A stretch of 12,626 nucleotides of DNA from Spirochaetales bacterium (lineage in GTDB: Bacteria; Spirochaetota; Spirochaetia; SZUA-6; DRHE01): the NCBI GenBank assembly GCA_011049745.1, contig DRHE01000059.1, positions 1 to 12,626 on the forward strand. The letters run 5' to 3'. The position numbers and the translations under genes were made by a program. Shown here one piece after another: positions 6,643 to 12,626 of the stretch (position 1 is the stretch's first letter; the number at the start of each line of letters is the position of its first letter). The notes below the pieces were generated by a model. That model was not told the origin of the DNA. It saw only the letters and a list, made by a program, of their open reading frames with translations, and searched no databases.

Positions 6643-8142
6643 TCAATACTGGTCAGCAATTCCAGAACTCGCTTCCCGTGGAAAATCCTGCCCGGTAAAG
6701 AGTCTGAACTGGATTCCGGCCTGGGCGGCAAGCATATCCCAGCCATTAATAACCCGGCATCCTGACTGCACCGCCCTTTTCAGAAGTGGTGTTAAGCGCG
6801 GAATGTAGATAATATCATAGACTATCTCACCACCCTTGAAGGAGTAATCGGGAATGGGGTCGTATTCCGGGTCCTCCTGGTTCATACCCACACTGGTAGT
6901 CTGGACAATTAAATCCGGATAATCAGCTATTCTTTCCTGCTCCCCAAGACTGCCGTAGGAGCAGCCAAAAACAGCGGCCAGCTCTTTTGCCCGCTCCACC
7001 GTGCGGTTGAGAATGAGCACTTCGACCCCCTCCCTGCGCAGAGCATAAACCACCGCCCTGGCTGCACCCCCGGCGCCTATGACCGCGGCACGGAGCCCTG
7101 CAGGTATCGCACCGCCCATACTCTCTTTAAGGGGAGCCGTAAAACCGGAAATATCGGTATTATAGCCGCAGCGTAATCCATCCCGCCATACAATTGTATT
7201 ACAGGCGCCCGCGGCTTCAACACCCTCATCCCTACTGCTCAAGAAGGGGATCACCCCCTGCTTATGCGGTATGGTTACGGAAACGCCCCGGATATCAAGC
7301 ACTTCTGCGAGCCGAAAAAAGGCTTCAAGGTTATCCACCTGAAACGGGAGGTATACGGCATCATCCATGGCACGCAGGGAAAAGCCGCGGTTTTGAAGCC
7401 CGGGGGATTCAGAGTGGATAACCGGATTGCCTATTACACCGAAGATCCTGACATTTTCATCTATCAGGGGGAAACGGTACAGATCCACCAGGGTTTGCGG
7501 GTCAACAGGGCCGGGAGCGGCCTGCCTGCCCGGGGTAGAGGAATAGGTTATGGAGGATCCCAGGAAAGTTGAGAGCACCCTGGTGGGGAAGCCCATGGGA
7601 CCCATACCGAGAATAATCCGGTTTCCCCATCCATCCCGGACTTTAAGCTCCAGGGCCAACTCCACCAGCTTGAGCAGCTCCTGTGTATTCTGCACCATAA
7701 CCGCCGCTTTTATAACTTCACCGGGATTACGCTTGATATTCCTGAGACGCCTGCCCAGGTCAGCGGGTACACCTGAAAAATCGTAGAAAGAACGGATTAC
7801 AGTCACGCCGCTCACTTCAGCAGCCTGCTCAGTCTTTTGATCCTGAAAATCCTCCTCTAAATCAACATAGCGGTAGCCGGATGCCAAAGACCGCCTTAAT
7901 ATACCACAGCGCTCAGTCTCCGAACCTTTGAAATGTCCGCCGTCAGCCGCACGCCTTACTGTAAGAATTACCGGTTTTTTTACCTGTTCGGGAAAAGAGG
8001 AGAGAGCCGATATACTTAAAGGTTCAAGATAATCCGCACGCAATTCATAGAGGTCGCAGTAGGCATTGTATTTTTCTATTTCCTGGAGATTTTCAGTGAT
8101 AGTGGCACCGGTTAATGATAGACAGAGGGATGATCGATTCAT
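6643..8142 (-). CDS. aroDE: Bifunctional 3-dehydroquinate dehydratase / shikimate dehydrogenase, probable frameshift at 3' end
   Basis: The read-through ORF has 499 residues and carries two consecutive shikimate-pathway enzymes. Residues 1-225 are a type I dehydroquinase: ELRADYLE (33-40), TVRRAADGG (61-69), Schiff-base lysine K145 (VIKAAVM), R188, and STPGRQAAPG (202-211). The usual catalytic His is Y120 (SFYDF), and the usual Glu of the EGG motif is D67. Residues 233-499 are shikimate dehydrogenase: GVIGNPVIHSESP (235-247), VTIPHK with K294, NTD (D330), NADP-binding GAGGAARA (356-363) and GWDMLAAQAG (467-476). After GQDFP the frame gives an unlike tail (REASSGIADQY). A one-base shift instead gives KRVLELLTSIEDILKL ending at TAA 6626-6624, which looks like the normal amphipathic AroE C-terminus. 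The ATG at 8142 abuts the stop of the upstream gene (TAAATG) and has no clear ribosome binding site, suggesting coupled translation. Confidence 0.92.
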   Translation of the reverse strand: MNRSSLCLSLTGATITENLQEIEKYNAYCDLYELRADYLEPLSISALSSFPEQVKKPVILTVRRAADGGHFKGSETERCGILRRSLASGYRYVDLEEDFQDQKTEQAAEVSGVTVIRSFYDFSGVPADLGRRLRNIKRNPGEVIKAAVMVQNTQELLKLVELALELKVRDGWGNRIILGMGPMGFPTRVLSTFLGSSITYSSTPGRQAAPGPVDPQTLVDLYRFPLIDENVRIFGVIGNPVIHSESPGLQNRGFSLRAMDDAVYLPFQVDNLEAFFRLAEVLDIRGVSVTIPHKQGVIPFLSSRDEGVEAAGACNTIVWRDGLRCGYNTDISGFTAPLKESMGGAIPAGLRAAVIGAGGAARAVVYALRREGVEVLILNRTVERAKELAAVFGCSYGSLGEQERIADYPDLIVQTTSVGMNQEDPEYDPIPDYSFKGGEIVYDIIYIPRLTPLLKRAVQSGCRVINGWDMLAAQAGIQFRLFTGQDFPREASSGIADQY

Positions 8143-8592
8143 TTAGAAATCACTGCGGTAACAGTAGGCATCTACCAGAAAGCCGTTGTCAAAGGATAAT
8201 CTAAGCCTGAGCGGATAAGCGCGGTCCTGCAAATTATAGAATAAAGAATTTCCCTCTCTCTTAAACGGCACACCAAGCCCTGCTATTACTTCAGCCTCGG
8301 AATTGCCCATTTTCAGCTTTAAAAACTCCCCGGGATATCTATTATCCACCCTGACCTGCCAAACCCGATTTTCAAACCAGAAAAGATAGAAATGGGAGTC
8401 ATAGTAGAATACAACATCGTCCTGCCACTCCTCTTCTCCCCTTACAGGAAAAACCTCGACCGGGGTCCCAAAATCCTTATAAGCCTTTTCCAGTTCCATA
8501 CCCACAATTTCAGCCAATTCAAGAGCCTGCCCAGCCTGCAAAGCAAAGCAGAAAAAGAGCACGCAAAGCAATAAGAAAAAGCTACTTCTCAT
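8143..8592 (-). CDS. Small secreted protein with two SmpA/OmlA-like (BLIP-fold-like) repeats
   Basis: The protein has 149 residues. An N-terminal signal peptide (hydrophobic 4-19, then AGQALE near the likely cleavage site) predicts export; a lipobox is not evident. The mature part looks like two related units: residues 28-83 (VGMELEKAYKDFGTPVEV then beta strands FYYDSHFYLFWFENRVWQVRVD) and 93-145 (MGNSEAEVIAGLGVPFKREG then LRLSFDNGFLVDAYCY). The pattern of a helix with G.s..ev...lG.P followed by an antiparallel sheet is that of SmpA/OmlA or BLIP-like domains. No enzyme motif is seen and I do not recognise the family with certainty. It directly precedes aroDE (TAAATG), though its envelope location suggests the pairing is transcriptional rather than functional. 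ATG 8592 has only a weak AGG upstream, and a short leader ORF overlaps it. Confidence 0.7.
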   Translation of the reverse strand: MRSSFFLLLCVLFFCFALQAGQALELAEIVGMELEKAYKDFGTPVEVFPVRGEEEWQDDVVFYYDSHFYLFWFENRVWQVRVDNRYPGEFLKLKMGNSEAEVIAGLGVPFKREGNSLFYNLQDRAYPLRLRLSFDNGFLVDAYCYRSDF

Positions 8593-8641
8593 CCAATACC
8601 TGCCTTACCTTGTGCAGCATATCTGCTTTTGCTTCAGCCAT
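8582..8641 (-). CDS. Candidate 19-codon leader ORF upstream of the secreted protein and aroDE
   Basis: Starting at ATG 8641-8639, the minus strand encodes MAEAKADMLHKVRQVLDEK and stops at TAG 8584-8582, inside the next gene. The overlap with the ATG of the secreted-protein gene is 11 nt. AGGCGG (8654-8649) sits 7 nt upstream, a good Shine-Dalgarno match, while the downstream gene has only a weak one. A sigma-70-type promoter predicts a transcript starting at about 8654, right at this site. The product is a charged amphipathic helix of unknown role. Function as a coupling leader is inference. Confidence 0.35.
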   Translation of the reverse strand: MAEAKADMLHKVRQVLDEK

Positions 8642-8660
8642 ACATCATCCGCCTGATATC

Positions 8661-8690
8661 ATTATAGAACGTCCGGCCTTTTTAAGACAA
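8661..8690 (-). promoter_or_regulatory. Sigma-70-type promoter for the secreted-protein/aroDE operon
   Basis: On the minus strand, TTGTCT (8690-8685, four of six) is followed by an 18-nt spacer and a perfect TATAAT (8666-8661). The expected start is near 8654, about 62 nt before the ATG at 8592 and 13 nt before the 19-codon leader ORF. Confidence 0.55.
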
Positions 8691-8771
8691 GCATAAGCAG
8701 CCCCAAACTTTAGCGCCCGGATAACCGCATAATTGATCGATTGCAGCTTCTAAAAAAGAAGCGGCAGGGTA

Positions 8772-8798
8772 TTTACTAGTTCAGCAAAAAGTTATAAG
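8772..8798 (+). promoter_or_regulatory. Weak candidate promoter for glnA
   Basis: TTTACT (8772-8777), a 15-nt spacer and TATAAG (8793-8798, five of six) precede glnA, and the predicted start would leave a leader of about 20 nt. The spacer is short and the -35 poor, so an activator or another sigma factor may be involved. I found no convincing sigma-54 GG/GC element. Confidence 0.3.
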
Positions 8799-8822
8799 TT
8801 CACCGTTTAATAGGAGTATAAG

Positions 8823-10247
8823 GTGAAAGAGATTAAGAGCCCCCAGGACGTACTGGAACTGATTAAGAATGAAGAGATCAAGGTTGTTGACCTGCGTTTT
8901 ATGGATTTTCCCGGAATGTGGCAGCATATCTCAATCCCGGTAAGGGAGCTGCATGTTGATTCCTTTGCAGAGGGCTTTGGTTTTGACGGCTCCTCCATCC
9001 GCGGCTGGCAGAGTATAAATGAATCCGACATGCTGATGAAGCCGGTGGCAGATACGGCTTTTATCGATCCCTTTCTCAAAGATAAAACACTGGTGCTGAT
9101 CTGTAATATCTGCGATCCCATTACCGGCGAGGATTATACCCGTGACCCGCGAAACATCGCCCTGAAGGCAGTAAATTATCTGAAAAGCACAAAAATTGCA
9201 GATACCGTTTATATCGGCCCGGAAGCGGAATTTTTTATCTTTGACGATATACGCTTTGACCAGAATACGCACGAGGGCTACTACCACATAGATTCAGTAG
9301 AGGGATGCTGGAATTCCGGCAGGAAGGAAGAGCCCAACCTGGGTTATAAACCGCGTTATAAGGAAGGTTACTTTCCGGTGCCCCCCACTGACAGTCTCCA
9401 GGATATAAGAAGTGAGATGATGCTCACCCTGGAAGAACTTGGTATTCCTGTGGAAGCCCAGCATCACGAAGTGGCAACCGGCGGACAGTCTGAAATTGAT
9501 ATACACTTCGGCCGGCTGGTCACCATGGCCGACAATATGCTCAAGTATAAATACGTTGTGAAGAACACTGCCAGGAAACACAATAAAACCGTGACCTTTA
9601 TGCCCAAGCCCCTCTTCAATGACAATGGCAGCGGTATGCATATCCACCTTTCCCTATGGAAGAATGGCAGAAACCTCTTTGCCGGGGAAAAATACGCGGG
9701 GTTATCAGAAACCGCGCTCTATGCTATCGGCGGCGTTTTGAAACACGCCCCCTCATTATTAGCCTTCACCAACCCCACTACCAACAGCTATAAAAGGCTG
9801 GTTCCCGGATTTGAAGCCCCGGTAAACCTGGCCTATTCGAGGAGAAACCGCAGCGCAGCTATTCGTATACCCATGTACTCCCCTTCAGAAAAGGCAAAAC
9901 GCTTCGAATTCCGCTGTCCCGATCCCAGCTGCAATCCCTACCTGGCCTTCTCAGCTCTATTGATGGCGGTAATCGATGGTATTCTCAATAAGATAGATCC
10001 TGGTGAACCCCTTGATAAGGATATCTATGATCTGCCGCCGGAAGAACTGGCCAATGTGCCCCAGACCCCCGGCTCTCTTCGGGAAGCCCTGAAAGCCCTG
10101 GATGAGGATTATAACTACCTGCTTAAGGGTGATGTTATTACTCCGGATGTAATTGAAACCTGGATTGATTACAAATTGACCAATGAGGTTCGGGCTTTAG
10201 ATATGCGCCCCCATCCCTGGGAGTTCGCTCTCTATTACGACATTTAG
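8823..10247 (+). CDS. glnA: Glutamine synthetase, type I
   Basis: The 474-residue protein has the full length of bacterial GSI, the dodecameric cytoplasmic enzyme that makes glutamine from glutamate, ammonia and ATP. Signature blocks are all present: [10 protein letters not shown] (53-62), the metal-ligand segment [10 protein letters not shown] (132-141), [11 protein letters not shown] (216-226), [10 protein letters not shown] (268-277), the ATP-site [20 protein letters not shown] (317-336) and [10 protein letters not shown] (341-350). Y402 in [11 protein letters not shown] matches the tyrosine adenylylated by GlnE in the beta subtype, so this enzyme could be controlled by adenylylation, although no glnE or glnB lies in the window. 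The start is GTG at 8823 with AGGAG (8812-8816) 6 nt upstream. A DUF554 gene follows 17 nt later. Confidence 0.97.
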   Translation: MKEIKSPQDVLELIKNEEIKVVDLRFMDFPGMWQHISIPVRELHVDSFAEGFGFDGSSIRGWQSINESDMLMKPVADTAFIDPFLKDKTLVLICNICDPITGEDYTRDPRNIALKAVNYLKSTKIADTVYIGPEAEFFIFDDIRFDQNTHEGYYHIDSVEGCWNSGRKEEPNLGYKPRYKEGYFPVPPTDSLQDIRSEMMLTLEELGIPVEAQHHEVATGGQSEIDIHFGRLVTMADNMLKYKYVVKNTARKHNKTVTFMPKPLFNDNGSGMHIHLSLWKNGRNLFAGEKYAGLSETALYAIGGVLKHAPSLLAFTNPTTNSYKRLVPGFEAPVNLAYSRRNRSAAIRIPMYSPSEKAKRFEFRCPDPSCNPYLAFSALLMAVIDGILNKIDPGEPLDKDIYDLPPEELANVPQTPGSLREALKALDEDYNYLLKGDVITPDVIETWIDYKLTNEVRALDMRPHPWEFALYYDI

Positions 10248-10264
10248 ATATATTATTTGAAGCC

Positions 10265-10960
10265 ATGATCGCTACCTTTATCAATTGCGCAACCGTATTA
10301 CTGGGTTCTCTGCTCGGCCTGTTGCTCCATAAGAAGATCACTGAATCCTTTAAAACGATCGTCTACACCGGCGCCGGCCTGGTAGCCATGGTGCTGGGTA
10401 TGAGAATGGCCTTTTCCACCACTAAAATTGTTTACCTGGCCCTGGCCCTGATTTTGGGCGGCATACTCGGTGAGTGGTGGAAAATAGAGGAAGCCATTTT
10501 AAAGCTGGGTGAATTCCTTAAAAATAGATTTGCCGGGAATGAGAGCGGCAAAGATTTCAGCTATGGCTTTTTAAATGCATCGGTTCTCTTCTGTGTGGGT
10601 GCCATGACCCTGGTGGGCGCTTTCAAAGCCGGCGCCGAAGGTGATTATGAGCTGATACTTACTAAATCGGTAATGGACGGCTTTATGGCCGTTATGCTGA
10701 CGGCAGCTATGGGAATCGGAGTGGCCTTTTCTGCTCTTACCATACTGCTCTATCAGGGAGGCATTACCCTGCTCGCCAATCAGCTTAAACCCCTGGTCAA
10801 TGACCTCCTGTTGGCAGAGCTAACCGGTATAGGCGGCGTGATGGTATTGATGATCGGCATCAACCTGCTCGGGCTGTCAAAGATAAAGACAGCCAACTAT
10901 CTACCTGGGCTCTTAATTATTATCGCTTTAGTGGCCCTGGAACCTCTTACTCCCTTCTAG
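10265..10960 (+). CDS. DUF554 family membrane protein (YqgA-like)
   Basis: The protein has 231 residues and is almost wholly hydrophobic, with about six to seven membrane helices. Length and landmarks fit DUF554/YqgA: the N-terminal INCATVLLGSLLGLLL (6-21), LALALILGGILGEWWKIEE (58-76), a soluble loop 77-100, FCVGAMTLVGAF (112-123), a G-rich segment near 160-175 and a C-terminal GGVMVLMIGINLLG. The molecular role of this family is not established; a transporter is often assumed. It starts 17 nt after glnA with only a weak GAAG upstream and is probably co-transcribed with it. That might hint at a nitrogen-related role (inference). Its TAG stop overlaps the trpS stop on the other strand. Confidence 0.82.
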   Translation: MIATFINCATVLLGSLLGLLLHKKITESFKTIVYTGAGLVAMVLGMRMAFSTTKIVYLALALILGGILGEWWKIEEAILKLGEFLKNRFAGNESGKDFSYGFLNASVLFCVGAMTLVGAFKAGAEGDYELILTKSVMDGFMAVMLTAAMGIGVAFSALTILLYQGGITLLANQLKPLVNDLLLAELTGIGGVMVLMIGINLLGLSKIKTANYLPGLLIIIALVALEPLTPF

Positions 10961-11946
10961 ATTTTCCATACCGGGTTCAAACCCATCTTTTCTTTTACTT
11001 CAATCATTGTACCTGCCGCAGTTTTCCGGCATTTCGCGCCATTCTCATCCAGCACCTGGCGCACGTAATCTCTCTTTCCGGACAATTCCTGATAGCGCTC
11101 CTGAATGGGGTCCAGTACCTTCATCAGGTTGCCAAGCAATTTTTTCTTACAATCGAGACAGCCTATACCTGCAGTTCGGCAGCCCTCAGCCACCTCCTGT
11201 TGTTCTTCTTCCGGAGTCACAACCTTGTGGTAGTTGAAGATATTGCAGATCTCCGGTGTGCCGGGATCTGTGCGCCTTACACGCGCCGGATCGGTTTTTG
11301 CCGGAGCCAGCTTTTCCCATACCACATCCCGGGAATCCAACAGGGCAATATAATTGTCCTGGCTCTTGCTCATCTTGCTCTCGCCGTCAAGTCCCAGGAT
11401 GCGCGGGGTTTTGGTTAATTTGGCCTGACACTCGGGAAATGTCCGGCCATAGCGGCTGTTGAATTTTCTGGCAATTTCCCGGGCGAACTCAATGTGCTGC
11501 ACCTGGTCCTGGCCAACCGGAACCACCTCGCCCTTATAGAGCAGAATATCTGCCGCCTGGAGCACCGGATAATCCAAAAGACCCACATTGATATTCTGAC
11601 GGTTCTGCCTGGCTTTGTCCTTAAACTGGGTCATTCTCTCCAGCTCCCCCAGCGGGGTTACCGTATTGAAGATCCAGGTCAGATCTGCATGTCCTGGAAC
11701 CTCAGATTGGATAAATAATTTTGTTTTTTCCGGATCGAGTCCACAGCTATAGAGACCCAGAGCAAGCTCAAAGATCTGGCCAACAAAGACCTTCGGATCA
11801 TACTGGATAGTAACAGCATGAAGATCAACAATAGAGAAATAGCAGGAATAATCATACTGTATATCAACCCAATTTCGCACTGCCCCGAAATAATTACCCA
11901 GATGCAGCAATCCGGTAGGTTGTATGCCGCTGAAAAGAATCTTCAC
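10957..11946 (-). CDS. trpS: Tryptophanyl-tRNA synthetase with a probable [4Fe-4S] cysteine motif
   Basis: This 329-residue class I synthetase charges tRNA-Trp in the cytoplasm. The ATP-site signatures are GLLHLGN (12-18, the HIGH motif) and KMSKS (191-195). The Trp pocket region includes DYPVLQAADILLYKG and VPVGQDQVQHIE (about 125-154). Four cysteines at C234, C256, C263 and C266 (spacing 21, 6 and 2) closely match the C-x22-C-x6-C-x2-C motif that holds a [4Fe-4S] cluster near the anticodon-binding region of Thermotoga maritima TrpRS. The start is GTG at 11946-11944, with AGGAG 7 nt upstream. The gene lies 145 nt downstream of apgM with its own promoter. Its TAG is shared in a CTAG with the convergent DUF554 gene. 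Confidence 0.96.
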   Translation of the reverse strand: MKILFSGIQPTGLLHLGNYFGAVRNWVDIQYDYSCYFSIVDLHAVTIQYDPKVFVGQIFELALGLYSCGLDPEKTKLFIQSEVPGHADLTWIFNTVTPLGELERMTQFKDKARQNRQNINVGLLDYPVLQAADILLYKGEVVPVGQDQVQHIEFAREIARKFNSRYGRTFPECQAKLTKTPRILGLDGESKMSKSQDNYIALLDSRDVVWEKLAPAKTDPARVRRTDPGTPEICNIFNYHKVVTPEEEQQEVAEGCRTAGIGCLDCKKKLLGNLMKVLDPIQERYQELSGKRDYVRQVLDENGAKCRKTAAGTMIEVKEKMGLNPVWKI

Positions 11947-11984
11947 GCTGTAACTCCTATACTATGATGGTTTAAAATCCGGTT

Positions 11985-12013
11985 ATCTTAACAAAACTTT
12001 TACAATATGACAA
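11985..12013 (-). promoter_or_regulatory. Sigma-70-type promoter for trpS
   Basis: The minus strand carries TTGTCA (12013-12008, five of six), a 17-nt spacer and TAAGAT (11990-11985, four of six). The predicted start near 11978 leaves a leader of about 32 nt before the GTG at 11946. An inverted repeat overlaps the -35. Confidence 0.5.
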
Positions 12014-12039
12014 TCATGAGTGTCATCAAATGATTGATG
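12007..12039. promoter_or_regulatory. Two adjacent inverted repeats, candidate operator over the trpS -35
   Basis: ATGACA-N8-TGTCAT (12007-12026) overlaps the -35 hexamer. It adjoins CATCAA-ATGA-TTGATG (12024-12039). The spacing of the first resembles a dimeric repressor site. It does not match the trp operator consensus, and no regulator gene lies nearby. The second could instead be a small hairpin at the 3' end of the apgM transcript. Confidence 0.35.
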
Positions 12040-12091
12040 AGCTGTCAATAACCGAAAATAATGATTCTTCAGTAACACGCGAATTGATAGA

Positions 12092-12626
12092 TTACGGCGG
12101 GATAGTCTCAAATAAAAGGTTCAACAGCTCATGGCCTTCTCTGATGAATAAGCCTGATTTTTCCGCTTCAGCTTCCGAATATCTCTTTGCCTTATCTGCC
12201 TTCACATCTTTTCCATAGAGCAGGAAAGGAACCGGATCCGAAGTGTGTGTCTTAATCCTGACAGGTGTGGGATGGTCGGGCATAATCAGAATCCTGAAGT
12301 CGCCGTCAATGTTATCAAGCAATCTTCCCAGGAATCTTTTGTCCAGGTCTTCGATGGCTTTTATTTTTAAACCTACATCTCCGGTATGAGAGGTTTCATC
12401 GGTTGAAACAATATGAACAAAAACAAAATCCTTTTCCTGCAGGCATTTCAAGGCTGCATCCGCCTTTCCTTCGTAGTTGGTATCAATCCAGCCAGTGGCT
12501 CCCTTTACATTAACCACCTCAAGCCCGGCGAGCCTGCCGATACCCTTGATAAGATCCACTGCCGAAATAACGGCGCCTCTTACCCCGTATTTATCATAAA
12601 TTGCTGGAATTTCAACTCTATATCCC
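12092..12626 (-). CDS. apgM: Cofactor-independent phosphoglycerate mutase, archaeal (ApgM) type, C-terminal part
   Basis: About 177 codons are visible, open from the right edge (frame entering as GYRVEIPAIYDKYG) to TAA at 12094-12092. The N-terminal catalytic serine region lies outside the window. ApgM interconverts 3- and 2-phosphoglycerate in glycolysis using two metal ions. Diagnostic blocks are RGAVISAVDLIKGIGRLAG, ATGWIDTNYEGKADAAL, FVFVHIVSTDETSHTGD with the metal-binding Asp and His, and the metal-binding PDHPTPVRIKTHTSDPVPF. This pattern distinguishes the archaeal-type family from the longer bacterial GpmI and the cofactor-dependent GpmA. No disruption is seen. trpS lies 145 nt downstream on the same strand with its own promoter. 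Confidence 0.93.
   Translation of the reverse strand, partial: GYRVEIPAIYDKYGVRGAVISAVDLIKGIGRLAGLEVVNVKGATGWIDTNYEGKADAALKCLQEKDFVFVHIVSTDETSHTGDVGLKIKAIEDLDKRFLGRLLDNIDGDFRILIMPDHPTPVRIKTHTSDPVPFLLYGKDVKADKAKRYSEAEAEKSGLFIREGHELLNLLFETIPP

Larger units (their letters stand above)
8593..8822. other. Divergent control region between the aroDE operon and glnA
   Basis: This 230-nt region holds the minus-strand promoter (8661-8690), part of the leader ORF, a small hairpin at 8744-8760 (GCTTCT-AAAAA-AGAAGC, extendable by a mismatch and GC) and the glnA promoter and ribosome binding site near 8772-8816. Between about 8650 and 8780 the minus strand has open stretches in two frames that resemble protein, for example FGAAYACLKKAGRSIMISGG before TGA. 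They have no start codon and are not supported as a gene. Confidence 0.5.

Noticed and set aside
7194..7786. Several plus-strand ORFs of 75-102 codons opposite aroDE.
   Set aside because: They are antisense shadows of a clearly conserved enzyme, with no ribosome binding sites and low-complexity translations rich in Arg and Pro.
8741..8763. Hairpin GCTTCT-AAAAA-AGAAGC as a terminator or riboswitch before glnA.
   Set aside because: The stem has only six contiguous pairs with no T-tract on either strand, and it lies upstream of the likely glnA start point. It cannot be a glutamine riboswitch by size or sequence that I recognise.
8650..8780. Protein-like open stretches on the minus strand between glnA and the secreted-protein gene.
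   Set aside because: They lack start codons, lie in two frames and overlap a good promoter. I could not match them to a family, so a pseudogene call is not justified.
8931..9647. Minus-strand ORFs of 104-118 codons opposite glnA.
   Set aside because: glnA is unmistakable here, and the antisense frames show no family features or start signals.
12007..12039. Possible tryptophan operator or T-box leader before trpS.
   Set aside because: The repeats do not match the trp operator consensus, and the 32-nt leader is far too short for a T-box or attenuator.

Overview
The window reads as ordinary chromosomal sequence from a free-living or host-associated spirochaete (inference). The case rests on a FliS/FlgN-type flagellar chaperone pair, a spirochaete-style long PRPP synthetase, a fused AroDE protein and frequent TTG/GTG starts with purine-rich ribosome binding sites. 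Base composition looks mid-GC and even throughout. I see no insertion sequence, prophage, CRISPR array, tRNA, rRNA, integrase or toxin-antitoxin module, and no convincing undescribed multigene system. The interest lies in details of individual genes and their control regions.

Layout. Positions 1-4148 hold four minus-strand genes, read right to left: a secreted beta-propeller/NodB-fold protein (4148-1839), then fliS, a flgN-like gene and the 5' part of polA (cut by the left window edge). An exact sigma-28-type -10 octamer lies in front of fliS, and polA overlaps flgN by ATGA, so a DNA polymerase gene appears to sit at the end of a flagellar transcript. Positions 4317-6506 hold a plus-strand pair, a GalE-like epimerase and prs, joined stop-to-start (TAAATG) and possibly started by a leaderless promoter. 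They converge, across a strong 14-bp hairpin, on the minus-strand pair 8592-6643: a small secreted tandem-repeat protein followed by aroDE, again joined as TAAATG. aroDE appears to carry a frameshift near its 3' end. Divergent from that pair, 8823-10960 encodes glutamine synthetase and a DUF554 membrane protein. The latter ends tail-to-tail with trpS, sharing a CTAG palindrome. trpS (11946-10957) lies downstream of the 3' part of an archaeal-type phosphoglycerate mutase gene (12626-12092), with its own promoter overlapped by an inverted repeat.

The genes serve mostly housekeeping work: DNA repair and replication, flagellar export chaperoning, nucleotide-sugar and PRPP supply, the shikimate pathway, ammonia assimilation, tryptophanyl-tRNA charging and glycolysis. 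No intergenic gap exceeds 300 bases. The longest, 8593-8822, holds a good minus-strand promoter, a candidate leader peptide and the glnA control region.
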